Source: Puniceibacterium sp. IMCC21224 (lineage in GTDB: Bacteria > Pseudomonadota > Alphaproteobacteria > Rhodobacterales > Rhodobacteraceae). Taken from it: 64,000 nt of DNA. The notes under the pieces were generated by a model. It saw nothing but the letters and a program-made list of their open reading frames with translations. It made no database searches and was not told the origin of the DNA. The stretch covers positions 1 through 64,000 of the forward strand of contig NZ_LDPY01000006.1 of NCBI RefSeq assembly GCF_001038505.1. Reading direction: 5' to 3'. A program made the translations under genes and the position numbers. Shown in pieces: positions 8,993 to 18,234 of this stretch (positions are counted from its first letter, which is position 1; every line of letters starts with the position of its first letter).

Positions 8993-9940
8993 ATGGCACA
9001 GTCATTGATCCTCATCGGCGGCCTTGGATTTGTCGGCCGCAACATCCTCGATGTTGTCCGCGACACCCCGGATTTTGCCGATTTCGAACCGGTTGTGGTG
9101 GACGATTTGTCCAATGCCGTCCCAGGGCACGAGGCGCTCGATGTTGCGCTCCACATCGGACCTTATCAGGGACAGGCCGCGATCGATTTTCTGGCCGCCC
9201 GCGCGGATACGCAGCGCACCTTTGTGTTCCTTGCCGGTGAGACCCGGGTGGCGGAATCCAAAGACCGGCCGATGGATTTTATCGCGGCCAACATCACCGA
9301 GCCGTCAAAATTTGTCATGGAAGCGGTCCGCCCCGGCGATCATTTCATCCTGATCTCGACCGCGGGCGCGCTGTTCGACGGCACATTCGAAGTCAGCGTC
9401 GATGCCCCCTACTGCCCCAAGAACTTTTACGGTGCGACCAAAGCCGCCGAAGAGATGGTGCTTGAGAAGCTGGTCGGGCTGCGCAGTGCCAGCTTTTCGG
9501 TGATCCGCATGACCAACGTATACGGCCGCCATTCCGTCAAAAAGAAAAGCGCCATCCACGCCTTTACCCGCGCCGCCATCGCCGGGGACACCGTTACGCT
9601 GAACGGCGACGGCAAGCAGTCGCGCGATTTCATCTTTTCGGGGGATGTGGGTTTCGGCATTGCCACTCTGGCCAACCGCCTGCGTCTGGGGGAAGCCACG
9701 AACAAGATCAACATGCTGGGCAGCGGTGTGTCGACCTCGCTTCTGGATGTGGTGCACACCATCGAAAAGGTGACGGGCAACCCGCTGAAATACAACCAGA
9801 TCCCGGCCGAAGATCTGATCGCCACCGAACCGCGCGACGTAATCGCCAAAAAATCGGATATCCTGGTGCTGCTTGACGGGCACATCACCCCGTTCGACGA
9901 GGGGATCCGCGCGACCTATGCATATTATGCGGTGCCCTAG
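8993..9940 (+). CDS. NAD-dependent sugar epimerase/dehydratase (extended SDR)
   Basis: A 315-residue extended short-chain dehydrogenase. LILIGGLGFVGRNILD (about 5-20) is the Rossmann nucleotide motif, FVFLAGETRVAES (about 77-89) follows the fourth strand, and NFYGATKAAEE (about 143-153) supplies the catalytic Tyr and Lys. SVIRMTNVYGRHS near 172-184 is the usual substrate-side loop. It probably modifies a nucleotide sugar for the neighbouring glycosyltransferases, but the substrate cannot be assigned. The ATG at 8993 follows AGAAAGGCG; the frame extending upstream to 8918 lacks family features. A strong terminator follows directly, so it is likely a single-gene transcript. Confidence 0.85.
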   Translation: MAQSLILIGGLGFVGRNILDVVRDTPDFADFEPVVVDDLSNAVPGHEALDVALHIGPYQGQAAIDFLAARADTQRTFVFLAGETRVAESKDRPMDFIAANITEPSKFVMEAVRPGDHFILISTAGALFDGTFEVSVDAPYCPKNFYGATKAAEEMVLEKLVGLRSASFSVIRMTNVYGRHSVKKKSAIHAFTRAAIAGDTVTLNGDGKQSRDFIFSGDVGFGIATLANRLRLGEATNKINMLGSGVSTSLLDVVHTIEKVTGNPLKYNQIPAEDLIATEPRDVIAKKSDILVLLDGHITPFDEGIRATYAYYAVP

Positions 9941-9946
9941 GTTTTA

Positions 9947-9983
9947 AAGAGCAGGCCCGGGCTCTCGCTCCGGGCTTGCTCTT
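9947..9983 (+). terminator. Rho-independent terminator after the epimerase gene
   Basis: A 14-bp stem with one G-T pair (9947-9960 with 9970-9983), a 9-base loop, and the T-rich run GAATTTATTTTATTTTG. It begins 7 bases after the epimerase stop codon and separates it from the giant glycosyltransferase gene at 10073. Confidence 0.85.
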
Positions 9984-10072
9984 GAATTTATTTTATTTTG
10001 ACGCGCGTTTCCGCACTTTCTTCCACGAAAACAAGGGAAAAGCTTTGCTAACTCACCGAGGCATCGTGAAAT

Positions 10073-13000
10073 ATGTGTTACATGGATGATCGCAAGAAAC
10101 TTGTCGGCCGCTACCTCAGCTATCCCGATCTGACCGGTAAACGGGTCGCCGAGGGCGGTCGCCGTCTCGGGGGAATGACCCGCAAAAGTCGGCCCGAAGC
10201 GCCGCTGGTCACGATCATCACCGTTTGCTGGAATTCCGCCAAAACCATCGAACAGACGATCCAGTCGGTGCTGCGGCAGACCTATGACAATGTCGAATAT
10301 GTCATCGTCGACGGCAATTCCAGCGATGCAACACTGGATATCCTGCGCAAATACGAAGACCGGATCGACTATTACGTCTCGGAACCGGATGACGGCCTGT
10401 ATTATGCAATGAACAAAGGGCTGGAGCTGGCCCAGGGCGATTATGTCCTGATCCTGAATTCGGACGACTGGTTCGCCTCGGACGGGATTGCGGCGCTGGT
10501 CGCTGCGCAGAATTACAGCGGCTGCGATTTTGTCGCAGCGCTGGCGCGCTATATGGACGAGGACAAAGGCGAGGCCGAGATCCTGCGCCCGATGCCGTTT
10601 GACGATTCCGTCTATTTCCGCATGCCGCTGCGCCACGAGACGATGCTGATTCCGGCCCGGCTCTATGACAAACTGGGCCCGTACAACACCGATTACCGGA
10701 TCATTGCTGACCGCGACTATACCGCCCGGCTGTTTGATGCCGGTGCCACGTTCTATGAGCTGCCCCGGGCGCTGCTGGATTTCCGCACAACCGGCGTATC
10801 CAGCACCAATCTCAAGCTTCTGGCCCGCGAAAAGGATGCGCTTCTGGCGCAGGAGTTTCCATTTCTGACGGCATTGGAACGGCAAACCCTGAACGACCCT
10901 GTAAAAGCCACACCCGAAGATTTTGCGCGGATCGCAAACACGCATCTGGACCAGCCGAAATTCGTCAAGGCCTGCCGCGCCGTGCTGGACGACCGCCGCG
11001 CCAAAGGCGGCAAGCGTTGGCAGTCGGATGCGCTTGTGACCATCGGCGCCAGCGATCCCGTGGCCTGGCCAAAGGTCAGCGTCATCCTGCCGTTCTACGA
11101 GGCCGAAACCTCGATTGCGGCCAGTCTCGACTCGGTCTTGGCGCAAAGCCTGACGGAATTCGAAATCATCTGCGTCAACGATTGCGCGATCGACGGCAGC
11201 CAGAGCGTCGTCGATGCCTATGCTGCCCGCGACCCACGGGTGAAATGCCTGCGCAATGACCGCAATATCGGACTGGGCGCCAGTCGGAATGCCGGGATCC
11301 GCGCTGCCTGCGGGCGGTATATCTTTCATCTCGATCCTGATGACACCCTGCCGCAGGACGCGCTTGAGCGGCTTTATGACACCGCCGTGCAGCATGGTAG
11401 CGACATGGTCAAAGGCGCGTATCGCGCCGGCCAGGGCCTGCACGATCAGCAGGCGGAAAATGTCACCGTCAAATATCCCTGTGGCGTCCGCAAACAGACC
11501 ATCGTCAACACTCGTCTGGGGCCAACCCCACGACTTTTGCACACCACCGAAGGACACTGGTCCTATCTTTACGAGGCCAACTTTGCCCGCAGGGTGCCCT
11601 ATCCGACCGATCTGAAGATGGGGCAGGACAGCATCTTTCTAGTGAATGCAGTGGCCCGGGCCCGCAAGGTCACCCTGCTGCCAGTGGTGGTCTACAATTA
11701 CGAGGCCAACCCCAACAGCGCGATGAACCACTTCACCGCCCGCAAGTATTTCGACGGTCTGGAGTGGCGCCGCCGCGCCTGGTACGTGCTACGCGACGCC
11801 GGCTACATCCGCTCGGGCGAACGACTGCTGTTCGCCTTCTGGAGTGAGGCGTTCTTTGACGGTCTTGATGCCACGATGACCGGTGATGAAAAGTTGACCT
11901 TTTACAGCCGTCTGGCCCGGTTCCTGCGCGAGGCCGGGTACCCTGGCACGGCACCGCTGACCAACCCGGTGCTGCGGGCGCGATTTGCCGACAGTCTGGC
12001 GCGGTTTCCCGCGCCACCCGCCGACATGGCACCACAGGATGTCGTCTGGGATCGGGACAGACCGCTGCGGATCGCGACCTTCTCTACACAGGATCACGGC
12101 GGTGCCGGCCTGGGCAGCCAGCGCCGGGTCGAGGCGCTGCGCAACACCCGCGTCGATGCCGAAATCCACTGCGTTTTTCAAAAGACGGACAAAGCGCATG
12201 TCCACCGCGTGCCACTGCTCGGCCCGCTGCCCAAAGACCCGGCCCCCGAAGAGCTGCACGCCGCCTGGCGCCAGGCCGCAGTTCTGACCCGCAAGGAACA
12301 CCCCGGCCTGAAGGCGCGCGAGATGTTCTCAAAACCCGGCACCGTGGCGGATTATGCCGCCCTGGCTCCGGTTTTTGACAAGGCGGATATCGTCCACATG
12401 CACTGGGTTTCGGGCCTGTTTGATTTCGAACGGACCGATCTGCTGAGTGACACACCGGTGGCCTGGACCCTGGCGGACATGAACGCCTTTACCGGCGGCT
12501 GTCATTATTCCGAGGGCTGCACCCGGTATCGCAACGACTGCCGCAACTGCCCGCTTCTGGAGCCCGGATCAACGCTGGCCCACGAGACCTGGAATATCAA
12601 GCGCAAGGCCTATGCCAAGATCCCGAACCTGCATGTGATCTGCCCGTCGCAATGGCTGGCCGATTGTGCGCAGGAAAGTTCGCTGTTCGGCGACCGGCCG
12701 ATCCATGTGATCCCCAATGCCTTTCCGGTAGACCGGTTCACCCCCACCAACAAACAGCTGGCGCGCCGCAGGCTGGGTCTGCCTCTGGACAAGAAACTGG
12801 TGGTGTTCGGGGCCGACAGTCTCAATAACCGGCGCAAGGGCGGCGACATCCTCCGCGCGAGCCTTCAGCACCTCAAGAGTATGGGCAAGGCCGACGGGGT
12901 CGAGGGGCTGTTCTTTGGATCGAGCAGCCTCGATCTCGGGGTCAGGGCGCATAACATGGGCCATGTCACAGACGAGCGGAAGATGTCACTGATCTATGCC

Positions 13001-13345
13001 GCCGCTGACGTGTTTGCCTTCCCCTCGCGCGAAGACAACGCACCGCTGACCGTGGCCGAGTCTCTGTTGTCGGGCACGCCTGTCGTAGCCTTTCCAGTGG
13101 GAAATGTGCCGCAGATGATCCAGCACCGCGACACCGGCTTTATCGCGCGCTACGAAGATGCCAAGGAATTCGCCGAGGGTCTGGCCTGGGCGCTTGCAGA
13201 TCCGCGATCAATCGAGACACTTGAGCGGGGCTTGCGTGGCCACATCCAGGCCAGGGCTCACAACGATCCCAAGACCGCTGTGAACCGGCACCTCGCGTTG
13301 TACCGCGAAATGACCAATGATCCGGCGGGCGGCTTGACGCCATAG
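10073..13345 (+). CDS. Giant three-domain glycosyltransferase (GT2-GT2-GT4), copy 1
   Basis: A 1090-residue protein with three catalytic modules. The first GT2 is at about residues 45-290 (VTIITVCWNS, VIVDGNSSD, NSDDW). The second GT2 is at about 334-560 (VSVILPFYEAE, ICVNDCAIDGS, HLDPDD). A GT4 (GT-B) module is at about 664-1085, with a four-cysteine motif GGCHY-x2-GC-x6-C-x2-CP near 808-828 and an E-x7-E type motif in SREDNAPLTVAESL near 985-998. It could add three sugars in succession, or one module may be structural. The closely similar gene at 18235-21579 on the other strand shows duplication; both begin with a shared GRY-x-YPDLTG-x-RVAEGGRR segment. The start is uncertain: ATG at 10073 or 10082, both with weak ribosome binding sites. 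Confidence 0.88.
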   Translation: MCYMDDRKKLVGRYLSYPDLTGKRVAEGGRRLGGMTRKSRPEAPLVTIITVCWNSAKTIEQTIQSVLRQTYDNVEYVIVDGNSSDATLDILRKYEDRIDYYVSEPDDGLYYAMNKGLELAQGDYVLILNSDDWFASDGIAALVAAQNYSGCDFVAALARYMDEDKGEAEILRPMPFDDSVYFRMPLRHETMLIPARLYDKLGPYNTDYRIIADRDYTARLFDAGATFYELPRALLDFRTTGVSSTNLKLLAREKDALLAQEFPFLTALERQTLNDPVKATPEDFARIANTHLDQPKFVKACRAVLDDRRAKGGKRWQSDALVTIGASDPVAWPKVSVILPFYEAETSIAASLDSVLAQSLTEFEIICVNDCAIDGSQSVVDAYAARDPRVKCLRNDRNIGLGASRNAGIRAACGRYIFHLDPDDTLPQDALERLYDTAVQHGSDMVKGAYRAGQGLHDQQAENVTVKYPCGVRKQTIVNTRLGPTPRLLHTTEGHWSYLYEANFARRVPYPTDLKMGQDSIFLVNAVARARKVTLLPVVVYNYEANPNSAMNHFTARKYFDGLEWRRRAWYVLRDAGYIRSGERLLFAFWSEAFFDGLDATMTGDEKLTFYSRLARFLREAGYPGTAPLTNPVLRARFADSLARFPAPPADMAPQDVVWDRDRPLRIATFSTQDHGGAGLGSQRRVEALRNTRVDAEIHCVFQKTDKAHVHRVPLLGPLPKDPAPEELHAAWRQAAVLTRKEHPGLKAREMFSKPGTVADYAALAPVFDKADIVHMHWVSGLFDFERTDLLSDTPVAWTLADMNAFTGGCHYSEGCTRYRNDCRNCPLLEPGSTLAHETWNIKRKAYAKIPNLHVICPSQWLADCAQESSLFGDRPIHVIPNAFPVDRFTPTNKQLARRRLGLPLDKKLVVFGADSLNNRRKGGDILRASLQHLKSMGKADGVEGLFFGSSSLDLGVRAHNMGHVTDERKMSLIYAAADVFAFPSREDNAPLTVAESLLSGTPVVAFPVGNVPQMIQHRDTGFIARYEDAKEFAEGLAWALADPRSIETLERGLRGHIQARAHNDPKTAVNRHLALYREMTNDPAGGLTP

Positions 13346-13529
13346 ACCTTTGCCTGGCCCGGTTGTTTCGCGCCGATGCCAAAGGCCCGTCAATCAGTCC
13401 GGACAACCGCGCTGCGCCATCCGTGTCCCACAATCGGGGCACCCGGTTTTACAGTCCCGATCCGGCGGGCAGCCCGGGCCAAAGCGCCCGGGATCCACAG
13501 TTGACGGGCTACTTGCCTGCTAATACTCA

Positions 13530-13548
13530 GACGGGCATTATGCCCGTC
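13530..13548 (+). terminator. Hairpin upstream of the coiled-coil gene, terminator-like
   Basis: Stem GACGGGCA with TGCCCGTC and a 3-base loop, followed by GTTTGAG. It lies between the giant glycosyltransferase stop (13345) and the next ATG (13576). The T-run is weak. A second GC-rich dyad with CCCGGG arms lies near 13472-13492. One of them probably ends the glycosyltransferase transcript. Confidence 0.4.
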
Positions 13549-13575
13549 GTTTGAGCCCAAGAATCGGAGTTTTCC

Positions 13576-15192
13576 ATGCAACAACATCCCATTGCAGCTG
13601 GGGGCCAGGGCGATACAGATAGCGGTTTCACGGCGTTTGTTCTGAGCAATCCAGACGGGGTGTTTCAAAAATGCGATGACCTTGCGACCTTCGTGACCAT
13701 GATGGACACTGACGCGGCCCGCGGCCTGCTGCTTTATGATCCCCCTGCCGAATGTCTTGCCAAATGGCTCGCGTCGGGCCATGTCGGCGGAGCCGAGCTC
13801 GACCGATGGGCCACCGGCGCAATGGGCTATCTCAAGCTGCGCCGCAAGGTACCGAACCGATTTGTGATCCTTGAAAAGCCGGGGGATCCGACCGCGCTCG
13901 CCGCAGTGAGGGCGGCCTTTGAAAAAGCGTTCCCCGGGGCTGAGATGCCGTTTTCCACGCCGCTCTCCAATCGGGCCGAACCGTTCTATGGTGCGCTTGC
14001 AGCGCTGGCCGTCGCGCAGCATGCGATCGCTGCCCGCCTGCACACCGAACTGCAGGCGGGCAGCGCGACCTCTTTTCACCAGGTCCAGGACCCGGCCGAC
14101 AGCCTGCAAGCCGCCTGCGCCGCCTGGGAACGCCTCATCGCGGATCGCGACAGCATAGAGCTGTCCCAGAGCCAGAGCGGCATCGACATTGCGGCCCTGC
14201 AGGACGCGCACAGCACTGCGCGGAGCGAGACCGCCACCATCCGGTCAGAGCTTGAGGCCGCCCTGGCCGCCAAGGCGCAGGCCAGCGATCTGCAACGCCT
14301 GATTGGCGGCCAGCTCAAGGAGCTTGAGGGCGAACTGGCCAGCCTGCAATCCGAGAATGCCGCCCTAAGCCAGACCATCTCCAGCATTGGAACCCGCGAA
14401 ACCGAAGCCCAAGCCGCGCTGCGCGACGCTCGGGACGATCTGGCCAAAGCGATCGCGGCCGAGATTGCGGCCCAGGCAGCCTTGCGCGCTGCGCAGGATC
14501 AACTAACCAAAGCAGCCGCAAGCGAGGTGAAGATACAGGCCGCGCTGCGTGACGCCCGGGATGAGCTGACCAGAACACAAACCAGCCTGACAGCCGCCGG
14601 CGTGGAACTGCGGATCACCACCGGCACGCTGGACAAAACCCGGACAAGCGAGATCGACGCGCGGGCCACCATCAAGGTCATGGAACGCGACCTTGCCACA
14701 GCACGCGCGGACAATGCAGATGGACGGGACCGGCTAAACGCCGTTCTCGAAGAGCTGAGCGCCACCCGGACCAGCGGCAACGCAGCACAGCAAGAGGTGC
14801 AGACGCTCAGAGCAGCGCAGGACCAGCACGCCCGCTCGGACTCTGTCCTCGTTGGACAGATCAGGCAGCTGGAAGGGGAACTGCTGCGCGCGCAAACCCG
14901 GCAGACCGAGCAGGTCAGACAATTGACCGCCGAACTCCAGAAGAGCGAACAACTGCAGCTCAAAACACTGCAAAAGACCCGCGCTCTCGAAACCCGAATA
15001 GGGCAGGACGAACAGAGCCGCGCCGAAATCCTGCACGGTAAAATTCTGGCCGAACAGGCGGTCGAGGCTCTGACTTATGAGCTGAGCCTGGTCTATTCGT
15101 CCAGCTCGTGGCGCATGAGCAAACCGCTCCGGTTTTTCAAACGCATGTTCGGAGGCGCAGACTCGACACCCGGAAATGAGAGCAAGACATGA
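13576..15192 (+). CDS. Long coiled-coil protein of the polysaccharide cluster
   Basis: 538 residues, function not recognised. The first 150 or so residues look globular (FTAFVLSNPDGVFQKCDD onward). From about 185 to 510 the protein is rich in Ala, Glu, Gln, Arg and Leu without glycine or proline, as in a long alpha-helical coiled coil, with degenerate internal repeats of the form AALRDARDDL, AALRAAQDQL, AALRDARDEL. The C-terminus ends in LVYSSSSWRMSKPLRFFKRMF, a short motif often seen at the end of coiled-coil segments attached to glycosyltransferases and methyltransferases of O-antigen loci. It may be a scaffold or chain-length ruler at the membrane (inference). It overlaps the next gene by 4 bases (15189-15192). 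Confidence 0.75.
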   Translation: MQQHPIAAGGQGDTDSGFTAFVLSNPDGVFQKCDDLATFVTMMDTDAARGLLLYDPPAECLAKWLASGHVGGAELDRWATGAMGYLKLRRKVPNRFVILEKPGDPTALAAVRAAFEKAFPGAEMPFSTPLSNRAEPFYGALAALAVAQHAIAARLHTELQAGSATSFHQVQDPADSLQAACAAWERLIADRDSIELSQSQSGIDIAALQDAHSTARSETATIRSELEAALAAKAQASDLQRLIGGQLKELEGELASLQSENAALSQTISSIGTRETEAQAALRDARDDLAKAIAAEIAAQAALRAAQDQLTKAAASEVKIQAALRDARDELTRTQTSLTAAGVELRITTGTLDKTRTSEIDARATIKVMERDLATARADNADGRDRLNAVLEELSATRTSGNAAQQEVQTLRAAQDQHARSDSVLVGQIRQLEGELLRAQTRQTEQVRQLTAELQKSEQLQLKTLQKTRALETRIGQDEQSRAEILHGKILAEQAVEALTYELSLVYSSSSWRMSKPLRFFKRMFGGADSTPGNESKT

Positions 15193-17219
15193 TACTTGAC
15201 GCGCTCTTGCGGAAAACCGGCACCGAGGACTCTGTGATCTTTGTCGGCTCCGGGCTGCTGAACAATCCTGATGCGATCGCTCCGGACGCAGGATGCATCC
15301 TGATGTTTGAACCGGATCCAAACCATCTGTCGGCGCTTCAGTTCTATAGCGGCATGCAGGACAATTTTCAGCTGATCGAGGCGTCGCTCGCGGCCCGGTC
15401 CGGCATCGCGACATACCACCGGTTCAACATGCCGGAACTGGACGGCTTTTCAGAAGTGTCGGCGTTGCAGACGGTTTTTGAAGAGGTGCAGGAAATCGCG
15501 TCCTTCGAGGCCGACTGCCTGTCTGTCGCCGATCTGGCGCAACGCCTGCCAAAACAGCACCGCAGCGGGGACATCCTGATCCTGGGCCTGTTGGCTGAGG
15601 AGGCGGACTTCCTGACCGCGCTTGAGGATTCGGGCGTCCTGTCGCGCCTGTCCCACATCGTCCTGCAGACGCCGCGCCCCGCGTCTGGATCTGCGCAACC
15701 GGGCCAAACCGCAGAGAGCTGGCTGGCCGAACGCCTGTTTGATCAGATGCTGGAGGTCCCAGCGTCCCACCCCGAAGTATCAATGCGAATATTGGTGCGG
15801 AACCCTCTCGGCGCAAAACTGGCGGATCTGTCCGGCAAGATCGCGCAGCAACAAAAAGATCTGGTGGCCGCAAACTCCGCCCTCAACGCCGAGCGCAAGG
15901 CCGCTGAGGACAAGCTGAACAAGGCCAAGGCCGAGGCGCAGACCAACGCCGATGCCCTGCGCGAAAAGCTCGCCGCCGCAAACTCCGCCCTCAACGCCGA
16001 GCGCAAGGCCGCTGAGGACAAGCTGAACAAGGCCAAGGCCGAGGCGCAGACCAACGCCGATGCCCTGCGCGAAAAGCTCGCCGCCGCAAACTCCGCCCTC
16101 GACGCCGAGCGCAAGGCCGCTGAGGACAAGCTGAACAAGGCCAAGGCCGAGGCGCAGACCAACGCCGATGCCCTGCGCGAAAAGCTCGCCGCCGCAAACT
16201 CCGCCCTCGACGCCGAGCGCAAGGCCGCTGAGGACAAGCTGAACAAGGCCAAGGCCGAGGCGCAGACCAACGCCGATGCCCTGCGCGAAAAGCTCGCCGC
16301 CGCAAACTCCGCCCTCAACGCCGAGCGCAAGACCGCTGAGGACAAGCTGAACAAGGCCAAGGCCGAGGCGCAGACCAACGCCGATGCCCTGCGCGAAAAG
16401 CTCGCCGCCGCAAACTCCGCTCTCGACGCCGAGCGCAAGGCCGCTGAGGACAAGCTGGGCAAGGCCAAGGCCGAGGCGCAGACCAACGCCGATGCCCTGC
16501 GCGAAAAGCTCGCCGCCGCAAACTCCGCCCTCGACGCCGAGCGCAAGACCGCTGAGGACAAGCTGAACAAGGCCAAGGCCGAGGCGCAGACCAACGCCGA
16601 TGCCCTGCGCGAAAAGCTCGCCGCCGCAAACTCCGCTCTCGACGCCGAGCGCAAGGCCGCTGAGGACAAGCTGGGCAAGGCCAAGGCCGAGGCGCAGACC
16701 AACGCCGATGCCCTGCGCGAAAAGCTCGCCGCCGCAAACTCCGCCCTCGACGCCGAGCGCAAGACCGCTGAGGACAAGCTGAACAAGGCCAAGGCCGAGG
16801 CGCAGACCAACGCCGATGCCCTGCGCGAAAAGCTCGCCGCCGCAAACTCCGCCCTCGACGCCGAGAGCAAAGCCGCTGAGGACAAGCTGGGCAAAGCCAG
16901 GGCCGAAACCAATCAGGCCAGAAAGGAGCAGCGCGCAGGCTACCGCGATCTGTCACTTGCCCTGCGCGGGCAGGCCCTGCGCGAAGCTGACCTGAAGGAT
17001 TTGCAAAACCGCTTTGCCACGCTTGTCGACGAGAAAACCGCACAAGATGAACTGCTGAGCAAGCTGACCGTCCGGCTGGACCGTGCCGCCCGCTACCTGG
17101 ATCAAATCGAAAGCCTGCCGGAGGCCCAATCCGCCAAAGCCGCTCTGGCCTCCTCTGTCGGCAAAGGCTCTGGTGGAAAACCCGCGGCAGCCCGAAAAAA
17201 GCGGAACGCACATAAATGA
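15189..17219 (+). CDS. FkbM-like domain fused to a tandem-repeat coiled coil
   Basis: 676 residues. The N-terminal 220 residues (VIFVGSGLLNNP, LMFEPDPNHLSAL, then LIEASLAARSGIATYHRF) resemble the Rossmann-like core of FkbM-type methyltransferases, but the SAM-binding glycine motif is poor, so activity is doubtful. Residues 226-574 are nine full and one partial copy of a 36-residue helical unit containing ANSAL, AERKAAEDKL, KAEAQTNADALREKL. A further helical tail of about 100 residues ends in a basic Lys/Arg-rich stretch. Gene overlaps of 4 bases on both sides couple it to the preceding coiled-coil gene and the following sulfotransferase. A structural or length-setting role in glycan assembly is an inference. 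Confidence 0.78.
   Translation: MILDALLRKTGTEDSVIFVGSGLLNNPDAIAPDAGCILMFEPDPNHLSALQFYSGMQDNFQLIEASLAARSGIATYHRFNMPELDGFSEVSALQTVFEEVQEIASFEADCLSVADLAQRLPKQHRSGDILILGLLAEEADFLTALEDSGVLSRLSHIVLQTPRPASGSAQPGQTAESWLAERLFDQMLEVPASHPEVSMRILVRNPLGAKLADLSGKIAQQQKDLVAANSALNAERKAAEDKLNKAKAEAQTNADALREKLAAANSALNAERKAAEDKLNKAKAEAQTNADALREKLAAANSALDAERKAAEDKLNKAKAEAQTNADALREKLAAANSALDAERKAAEDKLNKAKAEAQTNADALREKLAAANSALNAERKTAEDKLNKAKAEAQTNADALREKLAAANSALDAERKAAEDKLGKAKAEAQTNADALREKLAAANSALDAERKTAEDKLNKAKAEAQTNADALREKLAAANSALDAERKAAEDKLGKAKAEAQTNADALREKLAAANSALDAERKTAEDKLNKAKAEAQTNADALREKLAAANSALDAESKAAEDKLGKARAETNQARKEQRAGYRDLSLALRGQALREADLKDLQNRFATLVDEKTAQDELLSKLTVRLDRAARYLDQIESLPEAQSAKAALASSVGKGSGGKPAAARKKRNAHK
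15864..16910 (+). repeat. Tandem array of 108-bp coding repeats
   Basis: Nine complete units of 108 bp run from 15864 to 16835, followed by a partial, diverging tenth unit to about 16910. Units differ at only a few bases (for example AAC or GAC at one codon, GCC or ACC at another, AAC or GGC at a third). Units 6-7 and 8-9 are the same variant pair, so the last expansion step was probably a duplication of a 216-bp block. The array stays in frame and encodes a 36-residue helical repeat. Confidence 0.97.
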
Positions 17220-18172
17220 GCGACACCGAAAACTGGGAGCAGTTCCGCGCTCAGATCGGCGCGGCGCGGGCGCTGCTTGGGGACCCGTCTGCGGCGGCAC
17301 GAGGCCGTTCGGACATGGTTCCCGTTGCCGAGCCGTCTGCGGACGCGTCGCTTCCCAGTTTGCTGGAACAGTGCCTGGATATGCTCGCCGCGCCAAGCCC
17401 CGCAATCAGGCCAAGCCTGCGCACCGTTCATCAGCTTGCCTGTGTCGGCGGCACGCTGATCAACCGCTGCATCGCCAGCATGCCCAACACCAAGCTTCTG
17501 AGCGAGGTCGATCCGCTCAGCCCGATCGCGTTTAACCAACCGCAGACATTTGTGCCGACTGACCTGATCCGGCTGGACCGGGCCAGCAGCCGACCCTCAG
17601 GCGATGATGTCCTGACCCGGATCTTTCTGGCCGGCACAGAAGTGCTGTACGAGGAAACACGGCGCAACGGGGTCGCGTTGATCCTGCGGGACCATGCCCA
17701 TGGGCAGTTTTCGTTCGGTGACCACACCCAGCACCACCCCACCCTGATGGAGATGCTGGAAGATCGGTTTACGCTGCGCTCTCTGGTGATCGTACGCCAT
17801 CCGATGGAATCCTTTCTGAGCCTGAGAGCAAATGACTGGCTACATTTTTCACCGCCGTCCCTGAAGAGATATAGCGAGCTTTATCTGGCGTTCCTGGATC
17901 ATTTCAGCGCGCTGCCGATCCTGCGCTACGAGGATTTTCTGCAAGACCCACAAACCCGGATGCAAGAGACCTGCGACATCCTTGATCTGAGCTACAACCC
18001 GGATTTTATCCATCTGTTCCCGGATCTGCAACTGTCAGGCGACAGCGGTCGCGGGGGCGATATCATCAAGGAACGACCGCGCAAGCCGGTTCCACCCGAT
18101 ATCGCCAAAGCGGCGGCAGCGGCCCCCGCCTATCGTGCGCTCTGTGCCCGTCTGGGGTATGCCATCGGCTGA
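17216..18172 (+). CDS. Sulfotransferase-family protein
   Basis: 318 residues. ACVGGTLINRCIASMP (about 76-91) has the shape of the 5'-phosphosulfate binding loop, and LVIVRHPMESFLSLRAN (about 193-209) is the typical strand with Arg and a downstream Ser that bind the 3'-phosphate of PAPS. LPILRYEDFLQDP (about 234-246) is also characteristic. It would move sulfate from PAPS to a sugar hydroxyl. The first 50 residues are not conserved-looking. ATG overlaps the preceding stop by 4 bases (17216-17219). It converges on the minus-strand giant glycosyltransferase. One of three sulfotransferase-like genes in the window; substrate unknown. Confidence 0.8.
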   Translation: MSDTENWEQFRAQIGAARALLGDPSAAARGRSDMVPVAEPSADASLPSLLEQCLDMLAAPSPAIRPSLRTVHQLACVGGTLINRCIASMPNTKLLSEVDPLSPIAFNQPQTFVPTDLIRLDRASSRPSGDDVLTRIFLAGTEVLYEETRRNGVALILRDHAHGQFSFGDHTQHHPTLMEMLEDRFTLRSLVIVRHPMESFLSLRANDWLHFSPPSLKRYSELYLAFLDHFSALPILRYEDFLQDPQTRMQETCDILDLSYNPDFIHLFPDLQLSGDSGRGGDIIKERPRKPVPPDIAKAAAAAPAYRALCARLGYAIG

Positions 18173-18234
18173 ACCGGTCTATCCGGGGCCGTAGCCCGGT
18201 TTCAGCAAAAACGCTCAGATCAAAAGCGCAGGCG

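Noticed and set aside
9944..11557. A 537-codon minus-strand open frame opposite the first giant glycosyltransferase
   Set aside because: It has no family motif, overlaps a terminator and the start of the real gene, and reads as a GC shadow.
15864..16910. Possible CRISPR array (regularly spaced repeats)
   Set aside because: The units are 108 bp with no unique spacers, are in frame, and code for a helical repeat.
15743..16912. A 389-codon repetitive minus-strand frame opposite the 108-bp repeats
   Set aside because: Produced by the repeat structure; the plus strand has the coherent 36-residue helix, coupled gene overlaps and an N-terminal domain.
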